From an uncultured Oscillospiraceae bacterium (GTDB lineage Bacteria > Bacillota > Clostridia > Oscillospirales > Oscillospiraceae), in contig CALXDH010000001.1 of the NCBI GenBank assembly GCA_944387015.1, positions 1 to 64,000 of the forward strand: a DNA stretch of 64,000 nucleotides, read 5' to 3'. Shown here piece after piece: positions 16,719 through 24,236 of the stretch (positions are counted from its first letter, which is position 1; each line of letters opens with the position of its first letter). The notes beneath the pieces are model-generated. The model saw nothing but the letters and a program-made list of their open reading frames with translations, searched no databases and was not told where the DNA came from. A program made the position numbers and the translations under genes.

Positions 16719-17842
16719 TCTACTTTGACAGCGCAGCCACCACGTTTCAAAAACCCCCCGCAGTGGCGGCTGCTGTAGAAGATGCACTTCGAACCATGAG
16801 TTCCCCGGGCCGGGGCGGGTATCCGGCGGCCATGCGGGCCGCCGATACCGCCTTTGCTTGCCGGAACGAACTGGCGGAGCTGTACCACGTGGGGAGTCCG
16901 GAGCAGGTGGTCTTTACCCTCAACGCCACCCATGCTCTGAACCTTGCCATCAAAAGTCTGGTACCGCCGGGGGGAAAGGCAGTGGTATCCGGATACGAGC
17001 ACAACGCCGTCACCCGGCCTTTGGCTGCTCTGGGTGCCCAGATCGACGTGGCCGCGGGACCGCTGTTTCAGCCGGCGGTGGTGACGGAGACCTTTGACCG
17101 TATGGTCACACCGGATACAGACGCGGTGATCTGCAATCACATTTCCAATGTCTTCGGTTTTGTACAGCCGGTAGAGGACATCGCCGCGCTGTGCCGCCAA
17201 AGGGGCGTTCCCCTGATCGTGGACGCCTCCCAGTCGGCAGGGATCCTGCCGCTGGACATGACTGCCCTGGGGGCTGCCTTTGTCGCCATGCCGGGCCATA
17301 AAGGACTTTACGGTCCGCAGGGCACCGGCGTGCTGCTGTGCGGCGAAGGCCAAAAAACTGCCACGCTTCTGGAGGGCGGCACCGGCAGCCAATCCATCCA
17401 GCAGTCCATGCCGGATTTTCTGCCGGATCGGCTGGAGGCGGGGACCCACAATATGCCCGGCATCGCCGGGCTGCTGGCCGGGGTCCGCTTTGTCCGCCGC
17501 CAGGGTCTGGAAGCCATCTGCCGAAAGGAGCGGCGCCTTGCCCAGCTGGCGGCGGAGGGCCTGCGGACCATTCCCGGCGTTCATGTCTGGGCCACGCCGG
17601 ATCTCACGGCTCAGGCCGGCGTGGTCTCCTTCACCGCCGACGGCTGGGATGTGGAGGAGCTGGCTGGCGCCTTGGGAGAGCGGGAGATCGCCGTCCGGGC
17701 GGGACTGCACTGCGCACCGCTGGCTCACCGTACCGTGGGCACTCTGGAGAGCGGAACGGTACGGCTGAGCTTTTCCGCCATGAACACGCCTGCCGAAGTG
17801 TGCCGATTTCTGGCGATCCTGCGCAAATTGTCCCGGGGATAA
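16715..17842 (+). CDS. Aminotransferase class V / cysteine desulfurase family
   Basis: 375 residues. It starts MIYFDSAATTFQKP, the family opening. The PLP lysine is in AMPGHKGLYGPQG, and the likely reactive Cys is in RAGLHCAPLAH near residue 330. Family members take S or Se from (seleno)cysteine. The start overlaps the DUF3343 stop by 4 bp, so the two are probably translated together. There is no IscU-like scaffold next to it, so Fe-S assembly is less likely than sulfur or selenium delivery through the DUF3343 protein (inference). Confidence 0.88.
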   Translation: MIYFDSAATTFQKPPAVAAAVEDALRTMSSPGRGGYPAAMRAADTAFACRNELAELYHVGSPEQVVFTLNATHALNLAIKSLVPPGGKAVVSGYEHNAVTRPLAALGAQIDVAAGPLFQPAVVTETFDRMVTPDTDAVICNHISNVFGFVQPVEDIAALCRQRGVPLIVDASQSAGILPLDMTALGAAFVAMPGHKGLYGPQGTGVLLCGEGQKTATLLEGGTGSQSIQQSMPDFLPDRLEAGTHNMPGIAGLLAGVRFVRRQGLEAICRKERRLAQLAAEGLRTIPGVHVWATPDLTAQAGVVSFTADGWDVEELAGALGEREIAVRAGLHCAPLAHRTVGTLESGTVRLSFSAMNTPAEVCRFLAILRKLSRG

Positions 17843-17885
17843 GGGCATTTTTCTGAACAGACCGTGAATTTTCATGCGGTTCACC

Positions 17886-17914
17886 TTGCAATCCACTGGT
17901 ATATTTTATATAAT
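17886..17914 (+). promoter_or_regulatory. Sigma-A promoter of cdaA-cdaR
   Basis: TTGCAA (17886-17891), 17-bp spacer, TATAAT (17909-17914), 37 bp before the cdaA start. Confidence 0.82.
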
Positions 17915-17950
17915 ATCAGTATTCATGACCTGGAAGGGATGAGGTGCAAC

Positions 17951-18838
17951 ATGGGAGTGAGTTTCGCGCAGCTGCCGGCTGTGATCGTCCGCTATCTGCT
18001 GACGATCCAGATCACGGATCTGCTGGACATCGCGATCATGGTGTTCGTTCTGTATAAAGTCCTGATGCTGGTGCAAAGTACCAAGGCGGCCAGCCTGGTG
18101 AAGGGGTTGCTCGTTTTTCTGGCGGCGCTGGCTCTGTCTTCGTTTTTCCATCTCAACGGCATCAACTATATCATGAGCAAGATGGTGGAGTGGGGCGTGC
18201 TGGCTCTCATCATCCTGTTCCAGCCGGAGATTCGCCGGGTCCTGGAGCAGATGGGCAGCCGCCGCTTCATTGCCTTTTTCACCCACGCCGAGACCGGCAA
18301 CACTATGGACACTACCATTGGCCAGACTGTACTGGCTTGCTCGGAGATGTCCCAGTCCCGCACCGGTGCCCTGATCGTCTTTGAACGGGAGATTTTGCTG
18401 GACGATATGGTCCGCAGCGGCACCGTGCTGGATGCTTCGGTCTCCAGCGAGCTTTTGAAAAATATCTTCTTTGTCAAAGCACCCATGCACGACGGCGCCG
18501 TCATCATCCGCAACGGGCGGGTGTTGGGCGCCGGCTGCATGCTGCCCCTGAGCAAGAACGTCAACCTCAGCCGGGATCTGGGCATGCGCCACCGGGCCGG
18601 CATCGGTATGAGCGAGAACTCCGACGCGGTGGTGGTCATCGTCTCCGAGGAGACCGGCTCCATCTCCGTGGCCATCGGCGGTATGCTCAAGCGCCACCTC
18701 AAACCGGAAACGTTGGAAAACCTCCTGCGGAACGAACTGCTTCCGCAGGAGGAGTCCGATTCGGACAAGCAGAAGTTCTTCTCTTTGCTGAGTCTGCTCC
18801 AGCCCAAAAAGAACGGAGGCAAGGACGATGCAGAGTAA
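17951..18838 (+). CDS. cdaA: Diadenylate cyclase CdaA
   Basis: Makes c-di-AMP from two ATP. 295 residues: three N-terminal membrane helices (about 15-100) and a cytoplasmic DAC domain with APMHDGAVII (DGA motif) and MRHRAGIGMSE (RHR motif). ATG 17951 follows GAGGTG. It overlaps cdaR by 11 bp. In Firmicutes CdaA activity is controlled by CdaR and is tied to cell-wall and potassium homeostasis. Confidence 0.97.
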   Translation: MGVSFAQLPAVIVRYLLTIQITDLLDIAIMVFVLYKVLMLVQSTKAASLVKGLLVFLAALALSSFFHLNGINYIMSKMVEWGVLALIILFQPEIRRVLEQMGSRRFIAFFTHAETGNTMDTTIGQTVLACSEMSQSRTGALIVFEREILLDDMVRSGTVLDASVSSELLKNIFFVKAPMHDGAVIIRNGRVLGAGCMLPLSKNVNLSRDLGMRHRAGIGMSENSDAVVVIVSEETGSISVAIGGMLKRHLKPETLENLLRNELLPQEESDSDKQKFFSLLSLLQPKKNGGKDDAE

Positions 18839-20123
18839 TATGAGTAAGCGGAAAGCCCTTTACATTGTTCTGTCCCTGGTGGTAGCCATGGCGATCTGGG
18901 TCTATGTGGACATTACCGGAGACCGGAACATCAAAAAGACCTTTACCGATGTGCCCGTGGAGTTTCTGGATGAGGACACCGTCCTGGCGGAGCGGGGGCT
19001 CATGCTGCTGGAGGATGGTACCACCACCTCCATCGACCTGACCCTTTCCGGCTCCCGCTGGAACATCGCAAGACTGGACCCGGATGAGCTGCGTGTCCAG
19101 GTGAGTCTGGCGGACATCACCACCACCGGTTCCCAGCTCATCAAGTACACGACCCGCTATCCCGACGGCCTTTCCAGCAGCTTCACCACTTCCGATGCCA
19201 GCGCCTACATGATCCGGGTCAATATCGGCGAGCTCAATACCCGCACCGTGGATGTCAAGGCTGAGATCGTGGGCAGCGTGGCGGAGGGCTATACCGCCGG
19301 CGAACTGCTGCTCTCTCCGGCGCAGCTGGAGATTCGGGGACAGCCAGAGGACATCGATCCTGTCAGTTACGCCAAGGTCACCATCAATCTGGACAACGCC
19401 GAGTCCACCTTTACCGGCATGCTGGACTACCAGTTCTATGACGCAAACGACCAGCTGCTGGACTCTACCGGTATCCATGCCACCGTGGATCAGGTGCAGG
19501 CCACGCTGCCGGTGAATGTCACCAAGGAACTCAAGCTGGTGGTGGACTTCATCGAATCCCCCGGCGCCAGAGCCAGCAACCTCAATTATACCATCGAGCC
19601 GGAGACCATTACGGTCTGCGGCGACGCGGAAAAGCTCAAGGACGTGGACAGCATCACACTGACGTCCTTTGACCTCACCAAGCTCAACAGCGCTACCCTC
19701 TACAACTACACCATCCCCCTGCCGGAGGGCTGTGAGAACCTCAGCGGCGTAACGACCGCCACGTTCCGTGCCTCTTTCAAGGACCGCACCTCCGCCACAC
19801 TGACAACCTCCAACTTCTCCCTGCGGAATCTGCCGGAGGGGAAGGACGTTTCCATGCTCACCGAGGAGCTGACTGTCACCGTGTTCGGAACATCCGAAGA
19901 CGTGGCGTCCCTCACCGGCAGCGACCTGGAGGTCATCGTGGATCTGGCAGATTTCGGCTCTGCTGCCGGCGGCTATACCGTTCCTGCTACCGTGCGGGTA
20001 AAAAACGGTGCGGATGTGGGCGTCTCCGGTACCTATCAGGTCCGGGTGACCATTCAGGACAACGCCTCCGGTGAGGATACCGGCTCCGAAGAGGAATCCG
20101 GTGAGGAAGAGCCCGCACAATGA
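18828..20123 (+). CDS. cdaR: CdaR, YbbR-domain regulator of CdaA
   Basis: 431 residues. One N-terminal membrane helix (ALYIVLSLVVAMAIWVYV, about 9-26), then an extracellular region of repeated YbbR domains, each with a pattern like DVPVEF or TVDVKAEIVG, and a C-terminal acidic tail. GGAGG at 18814 supports ATG 18828 over the Met four codons later. CdaR binds CdaA in the membrane. The canonical third gene glmM is not adjacent. Confidence 0.93.
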   Translation: MQSNMSKRKALYIVLSLVVAMAIWVYVDITGDRNIKKTFTDVPVEFLDEDTVLAERGLMLLEDGTTTSIDLTLSGSRWNIARLDPDELRVQVSLADITTTGSQLIKYTTRYPDGLSSSFTTSDASAYMIRVNIGELNTRTVDVKAEIVGSVAEGYTAGELLLSPAQLEIRGQPEDIDPVSYAKVTINLDNAESTFTGMLDYQFYDANDQLLDSTGIHATVDQVQATLPVNVTKELKLVVDFIESPGARASNLNYTIEPETITVCGDAEKLKDVDSITLTSFDLTKLNSATLYNYTIPLPEGCENLSGVTTATFRASFKDRTSATLTTSNFSLRNLPEGKDVSMLTEELTVTVFGTSEDVASLTGSDLEVIVDLADFGSAAGGYTVPATVRVKNGADVGVSGTYQVRVTIQDNASGEDTGSEEESGEEEPAQ

Positions 20124-20141
20124 CAAAAGGAGATCTTTCAC

Positions 20142-20552
20142 ATGACACAGATTGCAACGGTTGAACGGATTTTGGACGCGGATTACGCGGAGATCTCCGT
20201 GCCGAGAAAGTCCGCCTGCGGACACGATTGCGAAGAGTGCGCCGGCTGCGGTGTCACCGGCGCCGCTGTCCGGGCCAAGGCCAGCAACCCCATCGGCGCC
20301 CGCCCAGGGCAGAAGGTGGTGGTCCAGAGCGACACCCAGAAGATGCTGCGCATCGTGGCGTTGGTCTACCTGATCCCGGTGGTGCTGTTCCTGGCAGGCT
20401 ACGTGATCCCTACCATGCTTTCCGCCAGCGCCGGGCTTTCCATTTTCATCGCAGTGCTTGGCTTTGTGGCTGGTATTTTGATCGCTGTGCGCTATGACCG
20501 CTTTTTGCGCCGGCAGGGAGGACTGTCCTTCCGCATCGTTCGGCTGTTCTGA
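20142..20552 (+). CDS. SoxR-reducing system protein RseC family
   Basis: 136 residues. A cysteine cluster near the N-terminus (CGHDCEECAGCG) is followed by two membrane helices (about 72-92 and 95-115) and a short basic tail. RseC proteins work with Rnf-type electron transport in reducing SoxR or similar Fe-S proteins; no rnf genes are next to it here. AAAGGAG precedes ATG 20142. Its local neighbours are cdaR and a DUF5685 gene. Confidence 0.88.
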   Translation: MTQIATVERILDADYAEISVPRKSACGHDCEECAGCGVTGAAVRAKASNPIGARPGQKVVVQSDTQKMLRIVALVYLIPVVLFLAGYVIPTMLSASAGLSIFIAVLGFVAGILIAVRYDRFLRRQGGLSFRIVRLF

Positions 20553-20564
20553 GCAACCGGCGGG

Positions 20565-21473
20565 ATGTTTGGTTATGTTCGTCCGCCTCTGGAGGATCTC
20601 CCTCCGGAGGAGACTGAGCGGTTCCGGCAGGCCTACTGCGGATTGTGCCACACGCTGGCAAAACGGCATGGTCTGGCGGCTCGGTTCATCCTGAACTACG
20701 ACTTTACCTTTCTCGCGATCTTGCTCTCCCAGCGTGAGGCGGCTCCGACGGCCTGCGCCCGCTGCCCCGCAAGCCCGCTGCGCCGGCGTTCCTTTCTGGA
20801 GCCGGATGCGGCCATGGAACTGGCGGCAGATGAGAGCGTGATCCTGGCCTATTGGCAGCTGCGGGACGGTGTGGCAGACCACGGCTTCTGGAAGAGTCTC
20901 CTCTACCGGCTGTTTTCCCGGCTGCTGTACCGTGCCTACCGGCGGGCGGCGGCTCTCCGGCCGGAATTTGACCGGACTGCCCGGCTGCAGCTGGACAAGC
21001 TTGCACAGCTGGAGACAGACCGGGTTCCCGCTCTGGACCCGGCGGCAGATGCCTTTGCCACGCTGCTCAGCGCCGCAGCTGAAGAGGTGGACGACCCCGT
21101 CCGGCGAAGAGTTTTGGAACAGCTTTTATATCATCTGGGCCGCTGGGTTTATCTGATCGACGCGGCGGATGATCTGCAAAAAGACGCCGCTTCCGGGAAT
21201 TATAACCCCGTGGCCCTGCGATATGGTCTGATGAACGGCGTCTGGACGGAGGAAAGCCGGCATGCATTTGCCAACACGCTGGATCACTCCATCCATATGA
21301 TGACCACCGCATTCGAGCTGGCGGATTTTGGCTGCTGGCGACATCTGCTGGAGGCCACATTTTATCACGGCTTATTCCGGGTGGGCCGGGCGGTGCTGGA
21401 CGGCACCTTCCACAGTGCCCCCTCCGGAAAAGATAGAAAGAAAAGCAAGGATTTGAGGAAACCACATGAATGA
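20565..21473 (+). CDS. DUF5685 family protein
   Basis: 302 residues, starting MFGYVRPPLEDL with a nearby CGLCHTLAKRHG, the family opening. A second CxxC is in CARCPASPLRRR. The rest is mainly helical and looks like an all-alpha prenyltransferase-like bundle: YLIDAADDLQKD recalls an Asp-rich motif. The role is unknown. It overlaps the DnaJ gene by 8 bp; this DUF5685-DnaJ order suggests the two act together (inference). Confidence 0.82.
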   Translation: MFGYVRPPLEDLPPEETERFRQAYCGLCHTLAKRHGLAARFILNYDFTFLAILLSQREAAPTACARCPASPLRRRSFLEPDAAMELAADESVILAYWQLRDGVADHGFWKSLLYRLFSRLLYRAYRRAAALRPEFDRTARLQLDKLAQLETDRVPALDPAADAFATLLSAAAEEVDDPVRRRVLEQLLYHLGRWVYLIDAADDLQKDAASGNYNPVALRYGLMNGVWTEESRHAFANTLDHSIHMMTTAFELADFGCWRHLLEATFYHGLFRVGRAVLDGTFHSAPSGKDRKKSKDLRKPHE

Positions 21474-22164
21474 TCCCTATCAGGTCTTAGGGGTTCCCGA
21501 GACCGCAACGGACGCAGAGGTCAGAAAGGCATACCTGAACCTGGCCCGGAAGTACCATCCGGACAACTATCACGACAGCCCTCTGGCAGATCTGGCGCAG
21601 GAGAAGATGAAAGAGATCAACGCCGCCTATGAGCAGATCACTAAGGAGCGCAGCGGCCGGTCCTCCGCCTCTTCCGGCGGCAGTGCCGGCTATGGGTCAT
21701 CCTATGGCGGATCCGGCTACGGCTCCTCTTACGGCGGTTACGGCGGAGCAGGCTATGGGGGATATGGGCAGCAGTACGGCCGCTCCGCCTCCGGCAGTTC
21801 TGTTCTGGATCAGGTGCGCATCGCCATTGCCACCGGCAACCTGACCCGGGCCGAGGCGCTGCTTGCCAACTATTCCGACCATAACGCAGAGTGGAACTTT
21901 TTGAAGGGCGCCATCTGCTATCGCCGAGGTTGGATGGACGAGGCCAAGCGCTACTACCAGACCGCCTGCCAGATGGACCCGAACAACGTGGAGTACCGAC
22001 AGGCCCTGGAGTATATGGAGCATGGAACGCAGAATGCCTATCGGCCGGACGGCAGTCCCTTCGGCACGGAACTGTGCGGCGGGAATCTCTGCTCCAAGAT
22101 GTGCTGCGCGTATCTGCTGTGCAACAGCTGCGGCTACGGCGGGATTCGCTTTTGCTTTATCTAA
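21466..22164 (+). CDS. DnaJ-domain protein with Gly/Tyr linker and Cys-rich tail
   Basis: 232 residues. The J domain (1-70) has DPYQVLGVPETATDAEVRKA and the HPD motif in RKYHPDNYH. Next comes a Gly/Ser/Tyr-rich linker (about 70-110), a TPR-like helical part (about 115-185, with RGWMDEAKRYYQTACQMDP), and a short Cys-rich hydrophobic tail containing CSKMCCAYLLCNSCGYGG. It is not a full-length DnaJ: it lacks the CxxCxGxG zinc domain. Family relatives probably bring Hsp70 to a special client. Confidence 0.9.
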   Translation: MNDPYQVLGVPETATDAEVRKAYLNLARKYHPDNYHDSPLADLAQEKMKEINAAYEQITKERSGRSSASSGGSAGYGSSYGGSGYGSSYGGYGGAGYGGYGQQYGRSASGSSVLDQVRIAIATGNLTRAEALLANYSDHNAEWNFLKGAICYRRGWMDEAKRYYQTACQMDPNNVEYRQALEYMEHGTQNAYRPDGSPFGTELCGGNLCSKMCCAYLLCNSCGYGGIRFCFI

Positions 22165-22182
22165 CCAGAAAAGAGGGAGAGC

Positions 22183-23064
22183 ATGATCAAAAGTATGACC
22201 GGCTACGGCCGGGCTCGGAAGGAGCTCCACAAGCGGGACATCACCGTGGAGGTGCGCTCCGTCAATAACCGGTATCTGGACTGCACGGTAAAGATACCAC
22301 GGATGTATGGCTTTGCCGAAGAGGCGGTGAAGGCCTGTGTCCAGCGGGCCGTCTCCCGGGGAAAGGTGGACGTGTACATCACGGTGGATGCCTCCGCCGC
22401 TGATGTGGCCAAGGTCAGCGTCAACCGGGAGCTGGCGGCTCAGTATGCTGCTGCCCTGGGGGAGCTGGCGGAGCTGTGTGGTCCCACGTCCTATAAGCTG
22501 ACACCCGAGACCCTGGCCCGGTTCCCGGATGTCCTGACCGTCACAAAGGAGGACGAGGACCTGGAGACCGTCAGCGCGGACCTGTGTGCCGTGCTGGAAG
22601 AGGCTCTGAGCGCATATAACGAAATGCGTGCCGTGGAAGGAGAAAAGCTTGCCGCAGACATCTCCGGCCGGCTGGATACTATCCTGGCCTGCACTGCGCA
22701 GGTGGAGGAGCGCTCCCCGGAGACGGTGGCCGAGTACCGGCAGAAACTGACGGCCAGAATGGAGGAGGTCCTGCACAGCGCCTCTGTGGATCCTCAGCGC
22801 ATTTTGATGGAGGCCGCCATCTACGCCGACAAGGTGGCCGTGGATGAGGAGACCGTCCGTCTGCGCAGCCATGTCTCTCAGCTGCGGACCATGCTGGAGG
22901 CCAATGAACCCATGGGCCGGAAGATGGATTTCCTGATCCAGGAGGTCAACCGGGAGTCCAACACCATTGGCTCCAAGTGCAACGATGTGGCCATCGCCCA
23001 GGTGGTGGTCCAGCTCAAGGCCGAGGTGGAGAAGATGCGCGAGCAGGTCCAGAACATCGAGTGA
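22183..23064 (+). CDS. YicC/YloC family endoribonuclease
   Basis: 293 residues. N-terminal [11 protein letters not shown] is the family signature, and the C-terminal part has KVDFLIQE-like text ([21 protein letters not shown]). YicC proteins have been shown to be RNases in Bacillus and E. coli. It starts the conserved Firmicute run yicC-remA-gmk-rpoZ-priA. AGAGGGAGAG precedes ATG 22183. Confidence 0.94.
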   Translation: MIKSMTGYGRARKELHKRDITVEVRSVNNRYLDCTVKIPRMYGFAEEAVKACVQRAVSRGKVDVYITVDASAADVAKVSVNRELAAQYAAALGELAELCGPTSYKLTPETLARFPDVLTVTKEDEDLETVSADLCAVLEEALSAYNEMRAVEGEKLAADISGRLDTILACTAQVEERSPETVAEYRQKLTARMEEVLHSASVDPQRILMEAAIYADKVAVDEETVRLRSHVSQLRTMLEANEPMGRKMDFLIQEVNRESNTIGSKCNDVAIAQVVVQLKAEVEKMREQVQNIE

Positions 23065-23074
23065 GGACCTGTCT

Positions 23075-23323
23075 ATGAAACTCATCAACATCGGCTTCGG
23101 CAATCTGGTGTCGGAGGAGCGTCTGGTGGCCATCGTCAGCCCGGATTCCGCTCCCATCAAACGGATGGTCCAGGAGACCCGGGAGCGGGGCATGCTCATC
23201 GACGCCACTTACGGCCGCAAAACTGCGTCCATTTTTATCATGGACAGCGACCATGTGATTCTTTCCGCTCTGCCGCCGGAAAAATTCGGGCAGCGGGCGC
23301 AAAGTGAACGAGAGGAGACCTGA
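23075..23323 (+). CDS. remA: RemA (DUF370) regulatory protein
   Basis: 82 residues, starting [12 protein letters not shown] with [14 protein letters not shown] in the centre, the RemA core. In Bacillus RemA binds DNA and controls matrix genes and osmoprotection. GTGAGGACC precedes ATG 23075; the frame is open further upstream but overlaps yicC. Position between yicC and gmk is the usual one. Confidence 0.93.
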   Translation: MKLINIGFGNLVSEERLVAIVSPDSAPIKRMVQETRERGMLIDATYGRKTASIFIMDSDHVILSALPPEKFGQRAQSEREET

Positions 23324-23326
23324 CCA

Positions 23327-23923
23327 ATGAGAAGAGGAAGAACCTTCATCATCTCCGGCCCCTCCGGGGTTGGCAAGAGCACTGTGCTCCACGCTTTGAT
23401 GGAAAAGCGCAAGAACGTGTACTTTTCCGTGTCCGCCACCACCCGGGACCCCCGTCCCGGCGAGATCGACGGCGTACATTACCACTTCCTGGACGTGGAC
23501 ACCTTCCGCAATTGGATCGCCAAGGACGAGTTTCTGGAGTACGCGGAGTACGTGGGCAACTTCTACGGCACTCCCAAAAAGTATGTAGATGCCGCTATGA
23601 ACGAGGGCAAGGACGTGATTTTGGACATCGAGGTCCAGGGTGCTATCCAAGTCACCAGCAAGCGGCCCGACACCGTTCGGATCTTTATCGCTCCACCCAG
23701 CTGGTCCGAGTTGGAGCGCCGCCTTACCGAGCGCGGCACCGACACTGAGGAGAAGATCCAAAAGCGCCTGCTGCGGGCCAAGGTGGAATTCCAGACCGCC
23801 CATACCTACGACTATTTCGTTATCAATGACACGGTGGAGAACGCCGTGGAGGAGCTCAATGCCATCATGACGGCAGAGCACTGCAAACCCAAGGAGCGGA
23901 TGGAGATCATCAGCGGCCGCTGA
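23327..23923 (+). CDS. gmk: Guanylate kinase
   Basis: GMP + ATP to GDP + ADP. 198 residues. P-loop ISGPSGVGKST at 9-19, then SVSATTRDPRPGE and GVHYHFLD for GMP binding. It follows remA by 3 bp. Confidence 0.97.
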   Translation: MRRGRTFIISGPSGVGKSTVLHALMEKRKNVYFSVSATTRDPRPGEIDGVHYHFLDVDTFRNWIAKDEFLEYAEYVGNFYGTPKKYVDAAMNEGKDVILDIEVQGAIQVTSKRPDTVRIFIAPPSWSELERRLTERGTDTEEKIQKRLLRAKVEFQTAHTYDYFVINDTVENAVEELNAIMTAEHCKPKERMEIISGR

Positions 23924-23983
23924 TGGTTTTCCCGCTTTCTCAGATATTTTGAGCCGAAAACGGCAGAATGGAAGTTGATTATT

Positions 23984-24214
23984 ATGATGCTCTATCCCGC
24001 AATGAACAAACTGACCTCTTATATTCCCAACCGCTATATGTTGGTCAACGTGGTGGCCCGTCGGGCCCGCCAGATCGCAGACGCGGCCGAGGAGACCGGT
24101 GAGCACCTGGATGAAAAGCCGGTGACTCTGGCCATCCATGAGGTGGCGGACGGCAAACTGGATGCCAGTCATATGGATCTGACCATCGAAGAGCCGGAGG
24201 ATATGGAGGCATAA
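23984..24214 (+). CDS. rpoZ: RNA polymerase omega subunit
   Basis: 76 residues. Family block MLYPAMNKLTSYIPNRYMLV and VVARRARQIAD near the N-terminus. ATG 23984 or 23987 fits the GGAAG at 23970; an in-frame TTG at 23975 is too close. Omega helps assemble beta-prime. Gene order gmk-rpoZ-priA is conserved. Confidence 0.93.
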   Translation: MMLYPAMNKLTSYIPNRYMLVNVVARRARQIADAAEETGEHLDEKPVTLAIHEVADGKLDASHMDLTIEEPEDMEA

Positions 24215-24236
24215 GCACGAAAGGGAGGGGCGAGGC

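Noticed and set aside
16301-17842. Aminotransferase gene starting at 16301 (513 codons)
   Set aside because: The extra N-terminus overlaps the DUF3343 gene and a structured leader; MIYFDSAATT at 16715 is the family start.
18699-20882. 727-codon antisense frame over cdaR and RseC-like genes
   Set aside because: Covers well-identified genes on the plus strand; translation is Gly/Gln/Asp-rich and family-less.
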